Shown in pieces: positions 32,721 through 42,442 of a stretch of 64,000 bases of DNA; position 1 is the stretch's first letter; every line of letters begins with the position of its first letter. This DNA comes from Spinellus fusiger (taxonomy: Eukaryota; Mucoromycota; Mucoromycetes; Mucorales; Phycomycetaceae): the NCBI GenBank assembly GCA_025094145.1, contig JALLLS010000086.1, positions 81,259-145,258 on the forward strand, in the 5' to 3' direction. The notes below the pieces were generated by a model. It was not told the origin of the DNA, ran no database searches, and saw only the letters and a list, made by a program, of their open reading frames with translations. A program made the translations under genes and the position numbers.

Positions 32721-35485
32721 GGAAGAAAGAAGAAAGAGAAAAGTAAGGCGTATTTTGTGTGACTGTTAAAGCAAGCCACACTGGGTCAAGGGAGAGAGAA
32801 AAGTAGCTGTAGCTGTAACTGCAGCTGTATGTGTGTGGGTGTGAGCAGGCCAGAGTGTGGTGCTTCCATATTAGGGAATTTCCACAGAGAAAACCTACCT
32901 ATGGGAGGGTATGCAATTCCATATAGCCATAGAAAAAGCAGAAAAGATAAGCACTGTTGTATGGGTATGGGGTGGATAGATTTGACTCTCAATAAACAGT
33001 TCTGTCTGGTCAATCACATGACTGGAATCAACTCAGAAACCAGCAGCAATGGCATTCATAAAGCAGTAGAAGCACTCTGCTACAGTCCCAAAGGTGTCTT
33101 TTTATAGCAGTCACTTGGCACAAGGGTCGTTGTCTTGATCACTAAAACTGATCTTTATAATGTTCTCCTCATCTATGACTCTTTTTTTTTTTGAAGAAAT
33201 AGCATAAGAAAAAGACAACTTGAAGTGTTACAAGTGCTTTTATTAGACACATAAACAATGGCAATTCCCTGTCTTGTCTAATAAATTATACTGTGAGTTC
33301 ATGAGAAGTAATGCCAGTGATTAAAGGGGGCCATTACACCAGAAGTAGTCTTTCTAACAAATAGCACCAACTTCAACAAGAGTCTGAAGGGTGGGTGTAT
33401 AGACACAGCAAATCGCCTTACAAACACCGATGGTATATATTCATGGCTTGAAGATTTATCATTCTTTGCTTCTATCTTTTATCTATGAACCCCAAGACTA
33501 GATAAAGACTAGATTAAAGAAATACCATCAACTATAGAATAAAAATTGAAAGACAATAGAGGTGAGTAGATGAAAAAAAGACTTTGTTTAGCGGGACATC
33601 CTAATTCATGGATCTAAATCCAACTGAATGTCTTTGGGCTTTAGGAATGAAAATCACCCATTTTCATTATTATTAGAAGGCATAATGTTTATATATAAAA
33701 TATTGTTCAAAAAATCAGAAACAAAAGGTGTGTTTGTAATATAAGAAATATATTTCGTAAAGTTTTCTTCTATCTAATAGATAGATAGCTTATATACTTT
33801 TTCTATCTGATACATTAGTCTATATAAAATTACAAAAGCAATCTCTTCCAAAAGCATAGGAAGGATCCCTGGCATATTAATATGCTAGGGATCAAATACT
33901 TCCATATTTGTAATAATATACATAAAGCCATACTTGTATCAAGATAGTATATGAGGATAAAGAAGATAATTTTAAGAAATAACCAAAGCATTTGTTTCCT
34001 TTTGGTTTTAATCCCAGCAACATTTTCATTTTTCGAATAATATCTTGTTTGTCATAGTGAATCTTTGTTTCTTTTATTCTTGCTTACTTTATGCCACCTT
34101 CACTCATCGAGAAAATAAATACTACCAATCAACATTTAGATGATAAACAAGAAGAGTATATAGAGAGAACAAAAAGTAACAACAAAATAGGTATTGATAA
34201 GCAAACGGTTGCTGTTGAACAAATAACTGATGAGCAAGCCACCAACATTAAGAAAATAAACACTACGAGAAATACGCTTAGTACTAGAAAGACACTCAAA
34301 TCTTATAGAAAAAGAAAGAAATAAAGCTATTGATGAAGCCAAGTGTAACACTATTGTGCATGAGTACAATGTCAATGGCCTCACTCAATAGAAGATTGCT
34401 ACTGTGTTGGACATTGGCAGATTGACTATTTCTTGCATTTTGAAGAAATACATGCTTAATACTGAAAACACCCGGATAGTTTATAGCAAAGAAAAGCCTA
34501 TTGATGAGGTTATACGTAACAGTAGTGTGCATGAATCCAATGCCAGTCACTCTACCCAAAAGAAGGTTGCTGCTGTGTTGGAGAACTCAAAAGTAGAATC
34601 ACAATCTATTATGGACAATGATGGAACCAGATATGAGTATATCTAATCCACTTGCCAGCTCTACCTTTTACAAATTGATGAAGCAACTCGGATTTCTTCT
34701 ATATAGTTTTGTTTAATTATGTCTTTATGGTTGAGTATAGGCATTCAACAGTATTTTGCTATCTGATATGGAGTCAGACGCCTAGTTTATTACTAGAAAT
34801 AGTCACGACTGTATGCTTTAATAAAGTAGAGATTATGTTAACAGGATATTCAATCCACCAATAGATGTAGTATTAGTTGTAGTAGTGTGATGTTGTATAG
34901 AAATATCAAATACTAAAGGACAGTATCAATTGGAGTGTAGAAATAACAGCTCTCTAAATTTATGTGATTTGGAGTGTTATATCAGCAATTTTCCATTTAA
35001 ACAAGTCCCACCTGCAAGCATAGAGTGATTTATTCACACCAGGAGATTAAAGTCACACCACTGCTGTGATTCTAAATGATAATGTATATAAAACACCCCA
35101 AATTCATGGATTTAAATAGGAAATGTAAATAAATAGAGAGGAACCAAGAGAAAGAAAAACGCAAGGCCTCTAAATGAGAAAATTGATAGTAAGTAATGAC
35201 AAGAAATAAGGATTACTTCTGCTTAATAGGTTGAGAAGGGTTGATAAAAGGGAGTTGTCGGAGTAAATATAAATATATATATAAAACTCATAGGAGATTT
35301 AAAGTAGATATCACTCTATAGATCATTAAGAGTGGATGGAATAATGATACTACTAGATCCTTCAGTCTGTGACTTTGCAAAAAGACAACGAGCTAAAAAG
35401 ACCTATTCTATTCTCCTGTTCCAATTCTCCCTCCAATTTGTATTTACTCAATAGAATATTACGAGAGAAAGAGACACTATCAACA
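32721..35485. other. Gene-poor stretch with transposase relics
   Basis: No credible gene. Around 33580-33660 a plus-strand frame reads FMDLNPTECLWALGM, a decayed Tc1-type SPDLNPIE-x-LW motif. A transposase-like HTH relic at 34091-34646 is listed separately. At 35033-35046 the motif CACACCAGGAGAT repeats the end of the Fanzor element without any other element sequence. The rest is AT-rich, with TATC/TAGA-type runs near 33780. Confidence 0.6.
34091..34646 (+). pseudogene. Transposase-like helix-turn-helix region relic with internal duplications
   Basis: The first frame begins MPPSLIEKINTTNQHLDDKQ and the second covers 34404-34646. The segment KIATVLDIGRLTISCILKKY (frame bridging a stop near 34392) resembles the HTH of Tc1/pogo-type transposases. 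Related blocks repeat: ATTGTGCATGAGTACAATG at about 34352 versus GTGTGCATGAATCCAATG at about 34526, and AGAAAATAAATACTAC at about 34111 versus AGAAAATAAACACTAC at about 34252. It is not an intact gene. Confidence 0.45.
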
Positions 35486-36734
35486 ATGGTTCCCACAGAA
35501 GAGTGCTACAAAACAGAAGAGTGCAATTATGACTACTGTAGAGAAATCCCTGAGGGCTACAGATGCCCCGAATGCAGTCAGCATATAAGCCAGTGTCAGC
35601 ATTCGAATACTAATGAAAAAAGCCTTGTTCAGCAACTTGGATTTCTGGATCGTTATCTTGCTTTTTGGATCTTCTTTGCTATGCTAGCAGGTGTACTTAT
35701 TGGATACTATGTTCCCAACGTCCAGTATGCTTTTTCCACTGTTCAATTTGGATCTGTCTCTCTTCCTATTGCTATTGGACTCCTGGTCATGATGTACCCT
35801 GTTCTCCTCAAAGTACACTACGAAACACTGCCAACACTGCTGCAAAAAAAGGAGTTATGGGTCCAAATCGCTATTTCCACTATCATCAATTGGGTGGTGG
35901 GTCCTATTATTATGACAGCCCTTGCATGGGCTACGTTGCCCGATCTTCCTGGATTTCGTACAGGTGTGGTCATGGTCGGCATTGCACGTTGTATTGCCAT
36001 GGTGCTTCTATGGAACCAACTAGCAGGAGGTGACCCAGACTACTGTGCTATTCTGGTCGCTGTTAATTCTATCTTGCAAATTGCACTCTACTCACCCTAC
36101 AGTGTGCTATTTGTTAATATTATTCCTGCCTGGTTTGGTGCACCTGTAGATAATACGAATGCAGATGTAAAGACAATTGCTGTGTCAGTGTTGATATATT
36201 TGGGCATCCCATTGACAGCAGGCTTCTTGACACGCATTGTCTTGACACGCATTCAGGGAGACACATGGTTCAACAAAGAGTTTGTGCCTCGGATCAGTCC
36301 TTTGTCTCTTATTGGGCTTCTCTACACCATTACAGTGATGTTTGCAAATCAGGGACATCAGATTATTGATCATATTGGATCTGTATTTCGTGTGATGGTG
36401 CCTTTAGTGATGTACTTTATTATTATGTTCTTCCTGACTTTTTTTATTCTTAGAGCCTTTGGACTCTCCTATTCTACTATTGTTACCCAATCATTTACAG
36501 CGAGCAGTAATAACTTTGAGTTGGCGATTGCTTTAACGGCAAGTATTTACGGTATTGATTCTGAGCAAGTGCTGGCATCAACCATAGGTCCCTTGGTGGA
36601 AGTACCTGGTGAGTTGAAATAAAGTAGATCCATAACTAACCCACTTAGTGCTCTTGGGATTAACCTATGTCTGCTCGCTGTTAAAAAAAAAGTTAGCCTG
36701 GAAAAATGAATCGACAGGCATCACCTATGCTTAG
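35486..36734 (+). CDS. ACR3: Arsenite efflux transporter ACR3
   Basis: Two exons, 35486-36608 and 36649-36734 (402 residues). The transporter has about ten membrane segments. The family signature GVVMVGIARCIAMVLLWNQL carries the essential cysteine of ACR3 proteins, and SFTASSNNFELAIALTASIY is the other conserved loop. Across the intron VGPLVEVP-type sequence (IGPLVEVP) continues as VLLGLTYVCSLLKKKLAW. It exports arsenite, and possibly antimonite, across the plasma membrane by proton antiport. The ATG at 35486 is preferred; the open frame extends upstream with no earlier ATG. The roughly 45-residue N-terminus before the first membrane segment has seven cysteines, which is unusual. About 155 bp separate it from the defensin-like gene on the same strand. 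Confidence 0.93.
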
Positions 36735-36890
36735 AGTAAACTCTTTTCTTTCTCTCTGCCCCCCTTTTTTCTTTTCTTTTCTTCTTCCCCTTCTTGCCTC
36801 CTATGCTATGATAAAGATAACTCCATATTCTTCTTCAAATTAATGTTATTTATAAAGGTGTTATTTTTGTTCTCTTCTTCTTGACTCTTT

Positions 36891-37073
36891 ATGAAGTTTG
36901 TTCTCTTTTTCTGTTTGCTCGGTGCTTTTGTGTGTCCATGGGTTACTGCTTCCGCTGCTTGTCATGACATTGAAGAAGTGAGTGCTCAGTCATTATGTGA
37001 ATCGCATTGTGGGAATGCTGGCTATGAAGTGGGAGAGTGTGGAATACACGGCATCTGTCTCTGTAGCTCTTAA
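36891..37073 (+). CDS. Secreted six-cysteine defensin-like peptide (CS-alpha-beta type)
   Basis: 60 residues in one exon. A hydrophobic signal peptide (MKFVLFFCLLGAFVCPW) with predicted cleavage after ASA (about residue 22) leaves a 38-residue mature peptide. The six cysteines at 24, 36, 40, 50, 56 and 58 have spacing C-x11-C-x3-C-x9-C-x5-C-x1-C, almost exactly that of invertebrate and fungal CS-alpha-beta defensins. GECGIHGIC fits the gamma-core G-x-C pattern. The mature peptide has no Lys or Arg and about six acidic residues, so it is anionic, unlike classical antimicrobial members. A TATAAA box lies near 36850, about 40 bp upstream. Role unknown: antimicrobial, signalling or effector. Confidence 0.75.
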   Translation: MKFVLFFCLLGAFVCPWVTASAACHDIEEVSAQSLCESHCGNAGYEVGECGIHGICLCSS

Positions 37074-38850
37074 GGTATGTGTTTTAGAATGATCAATGGC
37101 TCATCTTTTATTGATAAACAAACAGGACGTCTATTTTACAAAGTTCATTTCATCTGTTTTGTTTTCAATATCTTAGTAAAATTATATTTGCTTCAAATAA
37201 AATACACTTCTACCAAGGAAATACATTATTAATAAGAATGATATCGCTTTCTTTAGCTGGTGAAATTTGAGAAGTGTGGGATGTCTTTATCATCTCGAAT
37301 AAGATATTTAGTGTCTATTTTTCTCGAAATAGAAAGTATGCAGTGTACGACCTTCTTTGATCCAAATTTAGGTCTATAGTGTGAAGAAAAGTATAATAAT
37401 AAAGGAAGGCATAGAAATATGGCACTTTGCCTATGAGACAGTTAGTTTTATTTATTTTAGAATAACCCTTATCTATTTATTACTTATGTTGAAATATATG
37501 AGGCGCTTTTTGTAGTGGTATAGCACCATTAATGATAATCAATGATACAAATACTTTGATATAATTTCTCGGACTCTGTGCTGTTTATGCAATTCTTCAA
37601 TTTTTGACATCTCCTAACAAACCTGTATGAAAGAATCATCTGTGTGTGTGTGTGTTTTTTATATATATGAATAGGGGTGTAGTGTATATGTACATATCCA
37701 TAATATGTTTTCTCTCAGATAATCGAAATTCTCTAATTTAAAACAGTAGTTTAATGTGAAAGAAAACAGTAGACTGATCAATTTAATACACCACTGATAT
37801 GCAGTTATATCTATCACTCAGAGCACATAATCATATCAAAACAAAGTAAACCTAAGAGATGAATGGGTCATTTTAAATTTAGAGACATTTTTATGCTAGA
37901 AAATAACATACGCAAATTTTCCTTTTCTCATAGTAATGCCTTTTCTTCTTCTTCATATAATGTCTGACACATCCAATAGCGTAAACATTTTCATATGAAC
38001 CCTTGAGATGTATAGAAAAGATACTCATATTGATATCTCATCCATCCTTCACCAGGTGCTGAACATGAGCACTACCATGGCCGAGGCATTTTACCTATTT
38101 GGTGTACCTTTTTCAACTATAGGAAACACTGTAAAGAACTTCAAAGAGACATTATTGATAATACTTTTACCCCAGAGTGATAAAAAGAGAACTATCAAAA
38201 GAAGTGAAAGACAACCTCATTTTCACCATGGGGCAGAGGTGTCAGGCTGTAATGTATACCAAAGAATGACGATGGTTACTAAATAACTTACGAATAAAAC
38301 CACAGTTTTGTAATATCAATCATCTTTTTATTTATTGAAGTTTTTTTATGATTATATCCAAGAGATTCATAAAGTCATATCACTGATAAAATGAATTATT
38401 GTGATATTAGAGAACAAGAAATGTAGATTTTGAAAATAAAAGTGATTATAGAATGAGTCTATTCTTAATTCTTTCTTTCTTTTTTAATTAACAATGTAAG
38501 GAGAGAGTCATGATAATAGAATTCGTTCTTTACTAACAAGAATACATGGGTTGCTGAAGCAAAGGACAAAAAAGTGGTGGTTGCCCGCCCATAGTATCAA
38601 AGGTTATGGAATAACCAATAGCACCCACCCTTATAAAAGTGAAAACATTAGCTTAGCTAGCTTAGAAGATCTAGGGGTTAAGGGGAGGGTAATTCTATTT
38701 TATTTTTTATATGGGAATAAAGCGCGGCCCGGAGAGCTATTACCACTTCTTCATCCTTTGCTTCATCAACCCATGTAAAGTGTGCGAAAAATGAAAGAAA
38801 ATGTGTGCATTTTTTTATAGGTTGTGCGAATACTTTCTGAAAATAGTGTA
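37074..38850. other. Gene-poor AT-rich stretch
   Basis: No credible gene. Two frames were examined: 38008-38286 (IDISSILHQVLNMSTTMAEA ...), which looks like a decayed transposase N-terminus, and 38551-38778, with no recognisable motif. There is a (GT)n run at about 37641-37655 and otherwise AT-rich DNA. Confidence 0.55.
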
Positions 38851-40113
38851 CACTCTTTCCGGAAGTGATTGATGCAAAAATAAAAATGAATTTGGTTCAC
38901 AAATAGTTGTGAAAATTGGTGCACTTTTATACTGAATTATTTATTAAACAACCATTCAACATTCAACATGGATCCATTTATTTATGAAGATGGAAGTGAA
39001 AATCTTTACAACGAAGAGAGAGGTTCAGTTGCTGTTTTAGATATGGAAGTGAACAATGAGCAATACCCGTTGCACAACGCCACAAACTTTAGACACTACA
39101 TGGAACTGAAGCCTTCAGAAAAGCAGGTCAAGGACAATAAACTTGACAACTTAGATAATGGCATCATCAAAAATGAACAGGTTGCAAAAGCAAGCTATTA
39201 TTCATATAAAAAAGAGGATAAGGATAGGGGTTTTTTTATTGGGTGTATGAGAAGCAACTTAGTGTCCGTACTGCTTACAGAAAGGTCAATATACCTCCTA
39301 GCACTGGTCAAAACTGGTTCAAAAAGAAAGAAAGAACATAGAGTTTAAATAAGGATGAAGACTTACCTCACAGGAGAAATGGTAGCAGTTCCAATAGTAA
39401 TTCGGCTGGAAGACCACCTAAACTTTGCAATGAACACAAGGATTTTGTAGTTGACATGGTAGATGAAAAGCCAAATAGTGTCCTGGAGGAAATAATGGAG
39501 CGGTTGAATGCCCAGTTTATGAGTCTTGAAATCAAATAGTCTACCCTGTATGACTTCCCTACCAAGAAATGTCATTTCACACTCAAGAGAGCTCATTTCC
39601 AATCGGTAGAGCGAAACAGTCCCGAAAAGATTGAAGAAAGGTACAACTGGATTACTCGTTGGCAGGAAACCCACATGGATTTTTTGAGCAACTGTGTTTT
39701 CATTGACAAAACAGCTTTGAAGAAAAGAAAAGTAGTAATTGGTCCCATCCAGAGTCAAAAAGGTAAGGGTGGGACTGTATTTGATCATGGACAATGTCCC
39801 TCATAATAATAGGGACATTCAGATTTACATTGAGGGTAGAGGATATGGCTGCGTCTATCTTCCACCTTATTTGCCTGAACCTAATCTTATTGAGCAGTTC
39901 TGGTCAGTTGTAAAGAGTAGACTCAAAAGAGAAGCTCTTTTGGATGAGGAAACATTATCCTTAACGATCTCATACTCTTTGTAATAAGGTGCTGTTCAGT
40001 GACTTGCAAGGATTCTGTAGATACACCCAGTCTAGATTTGACGATTGTTTAGAAAAAATATGTTTATAATAAATTTATTTTTATTTTTGCACTAATGATT
40101 TCCGGAAAGAGTG
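38851..40113 (+). mobile_element. IS630/pogo-like DDE transposon with TA target duplication
   Basis: The ends are inverted repeats: CACTCTTTCCGGAA at 38851 and its complement ending at 40113, then about 10 mismatched bases, then a matching CAAAAATAAAAAT segment (total about 39 bp). TA flanks both sides (38849-38850 and 40114-40115), as expected for the Tc1/mariner-IS630 superfamily. The 1263-bp element carries a broken transposase. The well-preserved ends suggest it moved relatively recently or was mobilised in trans. Confidence 0.85.
38968..39984 (+). pseudogene. IS630/pogo-like transposase, broken
   Basis: It starts MDPFIYEDGSENLYNEERGS. After a frameshift in the T-run near 39230, the other frame gives LSVRTAYRKVNIPPSTGQNW (an HTH), AGRPPKLCNEHKDFVVDMVD, then an in-frame TAG at about 39538, CVFIDKTALKKRKVVIGP (first catalytic Asp) and, after another frame change, GLYLIMDNVPHNNRDI (second Asp) and LPEPNLIEQFWSVVKSRLKR (Glu). 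The spacing between the first and second catalytic residues is much too short for the family, so an internal deletion is likely near 39760. The frame is not functional. Confidence 0.75.
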
Positions 40114-40544
40114 TAGATACATTGGAAATACTTACTGTATTTTCATATTAATGGTAATGATTGATGTTAGTATTCTATTTAAATTGATTTTATGATGCAC
40201 TATTTCAGCACATAGTAATAGTCTATTGCAATGTTTCTGAAGTGACTCTACAAGACAGTATTATAAGCACAGTCTTTGGAAGAGAGAAAGAAAGAGAGAG
40301 AGCGGATTATTATTATTATTATTATTCCTTTCATGGGTGGAGATTAAAGTCCCGTATTTATTTGAATGAGATTAATTCAAAGATGATCTCTTAATGTTAA
40401 TAAAAGGCAAGCATATAGAAACACATAGATTATTATTAGTGCCATTATCACTGTAATAAATAGCAAATCCTATTTTACTAACATTCTATTTGCACTTGAA
40501 TACATTTCTCTTGTCATGGAATACTCTGTATATCATCAGATCTA
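40114..40544. other. Short AT-rich spacer between two transposons
   Basis: No gene. It holds a (GA)n run (40283-40300) followed by a (TTA)n tract (40305-40326). Confidence 0.7.
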
Positions 40545-41887
40545 CAGTCACACAACATTAGAAAGTATACGATTTTCATTTTTTGAAATCCTGAAAAAAA
40601 GTATGCTTTACGGATATAAATGTTACGACCTCAAAACACATACTAATGACTTCAAATTCAACACAAAGTTAGTTTAACATATTGTTTATATCAATTTATA
40701 TAAAAAACTTTTTATTTAATATTTTGTTGGGCCACCTTTGGCATCAATAGCTGCCTGGCAGCGATCCTTCATTGAGCCAACTAAACGTTCGGCAAGATCA
40801 ACGTGGATATTTCTCCAAGCTTCTTCTAAAGCTGTCTTGAGCTCATCGATATTTTTGATACCGTCCCTCTTGTTATCAATAAGCTTATCAAGACAGCTCC
40901 AGAGATGTTCAATGGGGTTGAGATCAGGACTTTGGGCAGGCCAGTAATCAAAGCGCCTGATTTGATGTGTGTTTTTCCACTATGTTGTATAGCCACCTGT
41001 ATGGCAGCTAGCCCCATCTTCTTGGAATATGAAGTCCCTATCCTCCTTCTCATTCAATTCAATGAACCACGGCAGAAATTTTTCTGCCAAAATGTTGACA
41101 TATACGTCCTGATTTACAGTGCCAGCAACAAAGACCAAAGGCCCAAATCCACTTGCCCAGAAACAGTTCCAGATCATTATGCTGCCTTTCCCCTCATTTG
41201 GTTGTAGGTATGATATGAGCAGCCTTATACCTCTCTCCGATCTTTTGAATCACTCTGGCTCCTCCCTGGTAACCCTCTACTTCAAATCGTGACTCATCAG
41301 ACCCTACAACGCGTCTCTAGTCCTCAGGAGTCCAATTGACCTGTTCCTTCACCCAACGAAGTCTTTTCTTCATGTTTTCTTCAGACAACCTTGGCTTGTG
41401 TGCTGAGAAGTAGGAACCAAACCCAATTGGATGTATATATCTGATGAATGTTGCTCTACAGATGATTATCTCATGTGCCTTGAGTTCAAAATTTATGAAG
41501 TTATAGGAGACAAATGGGTTGCCTTTTAGAATAGCCTCAAGTCGTCTGAGGTCTCTCTCGTTAAGTTTTTTTGGTGCACCAGAACCAGGTCTTGGTAGAG
41601 GTGTACCATTAGTCTTTATTCTACTAATGGTCTTTTGGACAGTAGACTTGCTAATGCCAATGACCTTTGAAATGGCACCCATGGAGTATTTTTCTTTTTA
41701 AGCCAGTAAACACCCCAGTACTCTCTTTCTTCAAGCTTATCATAAACTCTAGAGTTTCTAGTTGAGGATTCTGCGTTTGACATTTGAGATTGCTTAATGG
41801 AATGTGATTCAGTGGTAAAAACAAGAAGAATCATGTTTAAAAATGTATAAATTGTGGGCTCGTATACTTTCTAATGTTGTGTGACTG
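40545..41887 (-). mobile_element. Tc1-like transposon with perfect 27-bp TIRs (family T2)
   Basis: The first 27 bases (40545-40571, starting CAGTCACACAACATTAG) are the exact reverse complement of the last 27 (41861-41887), and TA flanks both ends (40543-40544, 41888-41889). The length of 1343 bp is typical of Tc1. It contains a minus-strand transposase reading from about 41834 to 40738. Perfect ends with a damaged gene suggest recent movement by another copy's transposase. It is a different family from T1: the terminal sequence differs after CAGTCAC. Confidence 0.93.
40738..41834 (-). pseudogene. Tc1-like transposase (family T2), frameshifted
   Basis: The N-terminus starts at 41834 (MILLVFTTESHS) and continues in another frame from 41682 (MGAISKVIGISKSTVQKTIS, the HTH), with the frame change in an A-rich run near 41695. 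It reads RPGSGAPKKLNERDLRRLEA and NFELKAHEIIICRATFIRYI to NWTPED, where a TAG at 41314-41316 interrupts the path to VVGSDESRFEV (first Asp). A further frameshift leads to GPLVFVAGTVNQDVYVNILA and FIFQEDGASCHTGGYTT (second Asp). Three lesions make it inactive, though all conserved blocks are still readable. Confidence 0.85.
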
Positions 41888-42374
41888 TATATTAGGACTG
41901 TCAGCCGCAGTCAGTTCATGTCATACTAACCCTACTGTATATTAATATTCGTTACTATTGGTTTCTATGTGGCGCAGTATCAAGAACCACGGTTAGTATT
42001 AGGAGAACATGATAGATCCACTTTAAAGAGGAAGAAGACAATGATATAGGTATTCATATCGAAAAAGACCCTTTTAAAAATAACAATATTCTGACCATTT
42101 TAATTTTCTGATATTTTTTTATTGTCATGGAGACAAAAGATTCCACCTTTATGCATCATTTGTTTTTCTATCGATGGAGCTGAGTGTGTAACATACTTCC
42201 ACTGCTCTTTAACACTCTATAGACAGATTATCAGAGCAAATTCTGTGCTACGGTATAGTCAGATAGACATCCCCAGTAAAAGAAATATCTCTCTTCTCCT
42301 CTTCTGATAGGCTGAGTGTATCTATAAAGACAAGCGACAGTGTCCTGTCACTGATCTGTTCTTCTCTTTCCTAT

Positions 42375-42397
42375 TGACTCATTGACTCATTGACTCA
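42375..42397. promoter_or_regulatory. Three phased TGACTCA (Gcn4/AP-1-type) sites
   Basis: TGACTCA occurs at 42375-42381, 42383-42389 and 42391-42397, each 8 bp apart, about 46-68 bp upstream of the MFS transporter start codon. TGACTCA is the consensus for Gcn4-type bZIP factors. The repeat could equally be a chance tandem duplication inside the 5' UTR. Confidence 0.45.
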
Positions 42398-42442
42398 TTA
42401 ACTCCAACTCATTAACTCATTGACATTTTGCTGATCTCAGTC

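Noticed and set aside
38551..38778. 75-codon frame just left of the IS630/pogo-like element
   Set aside because: No motif recognised; lies in AT-rich relic DNA and ends before the element TIR.
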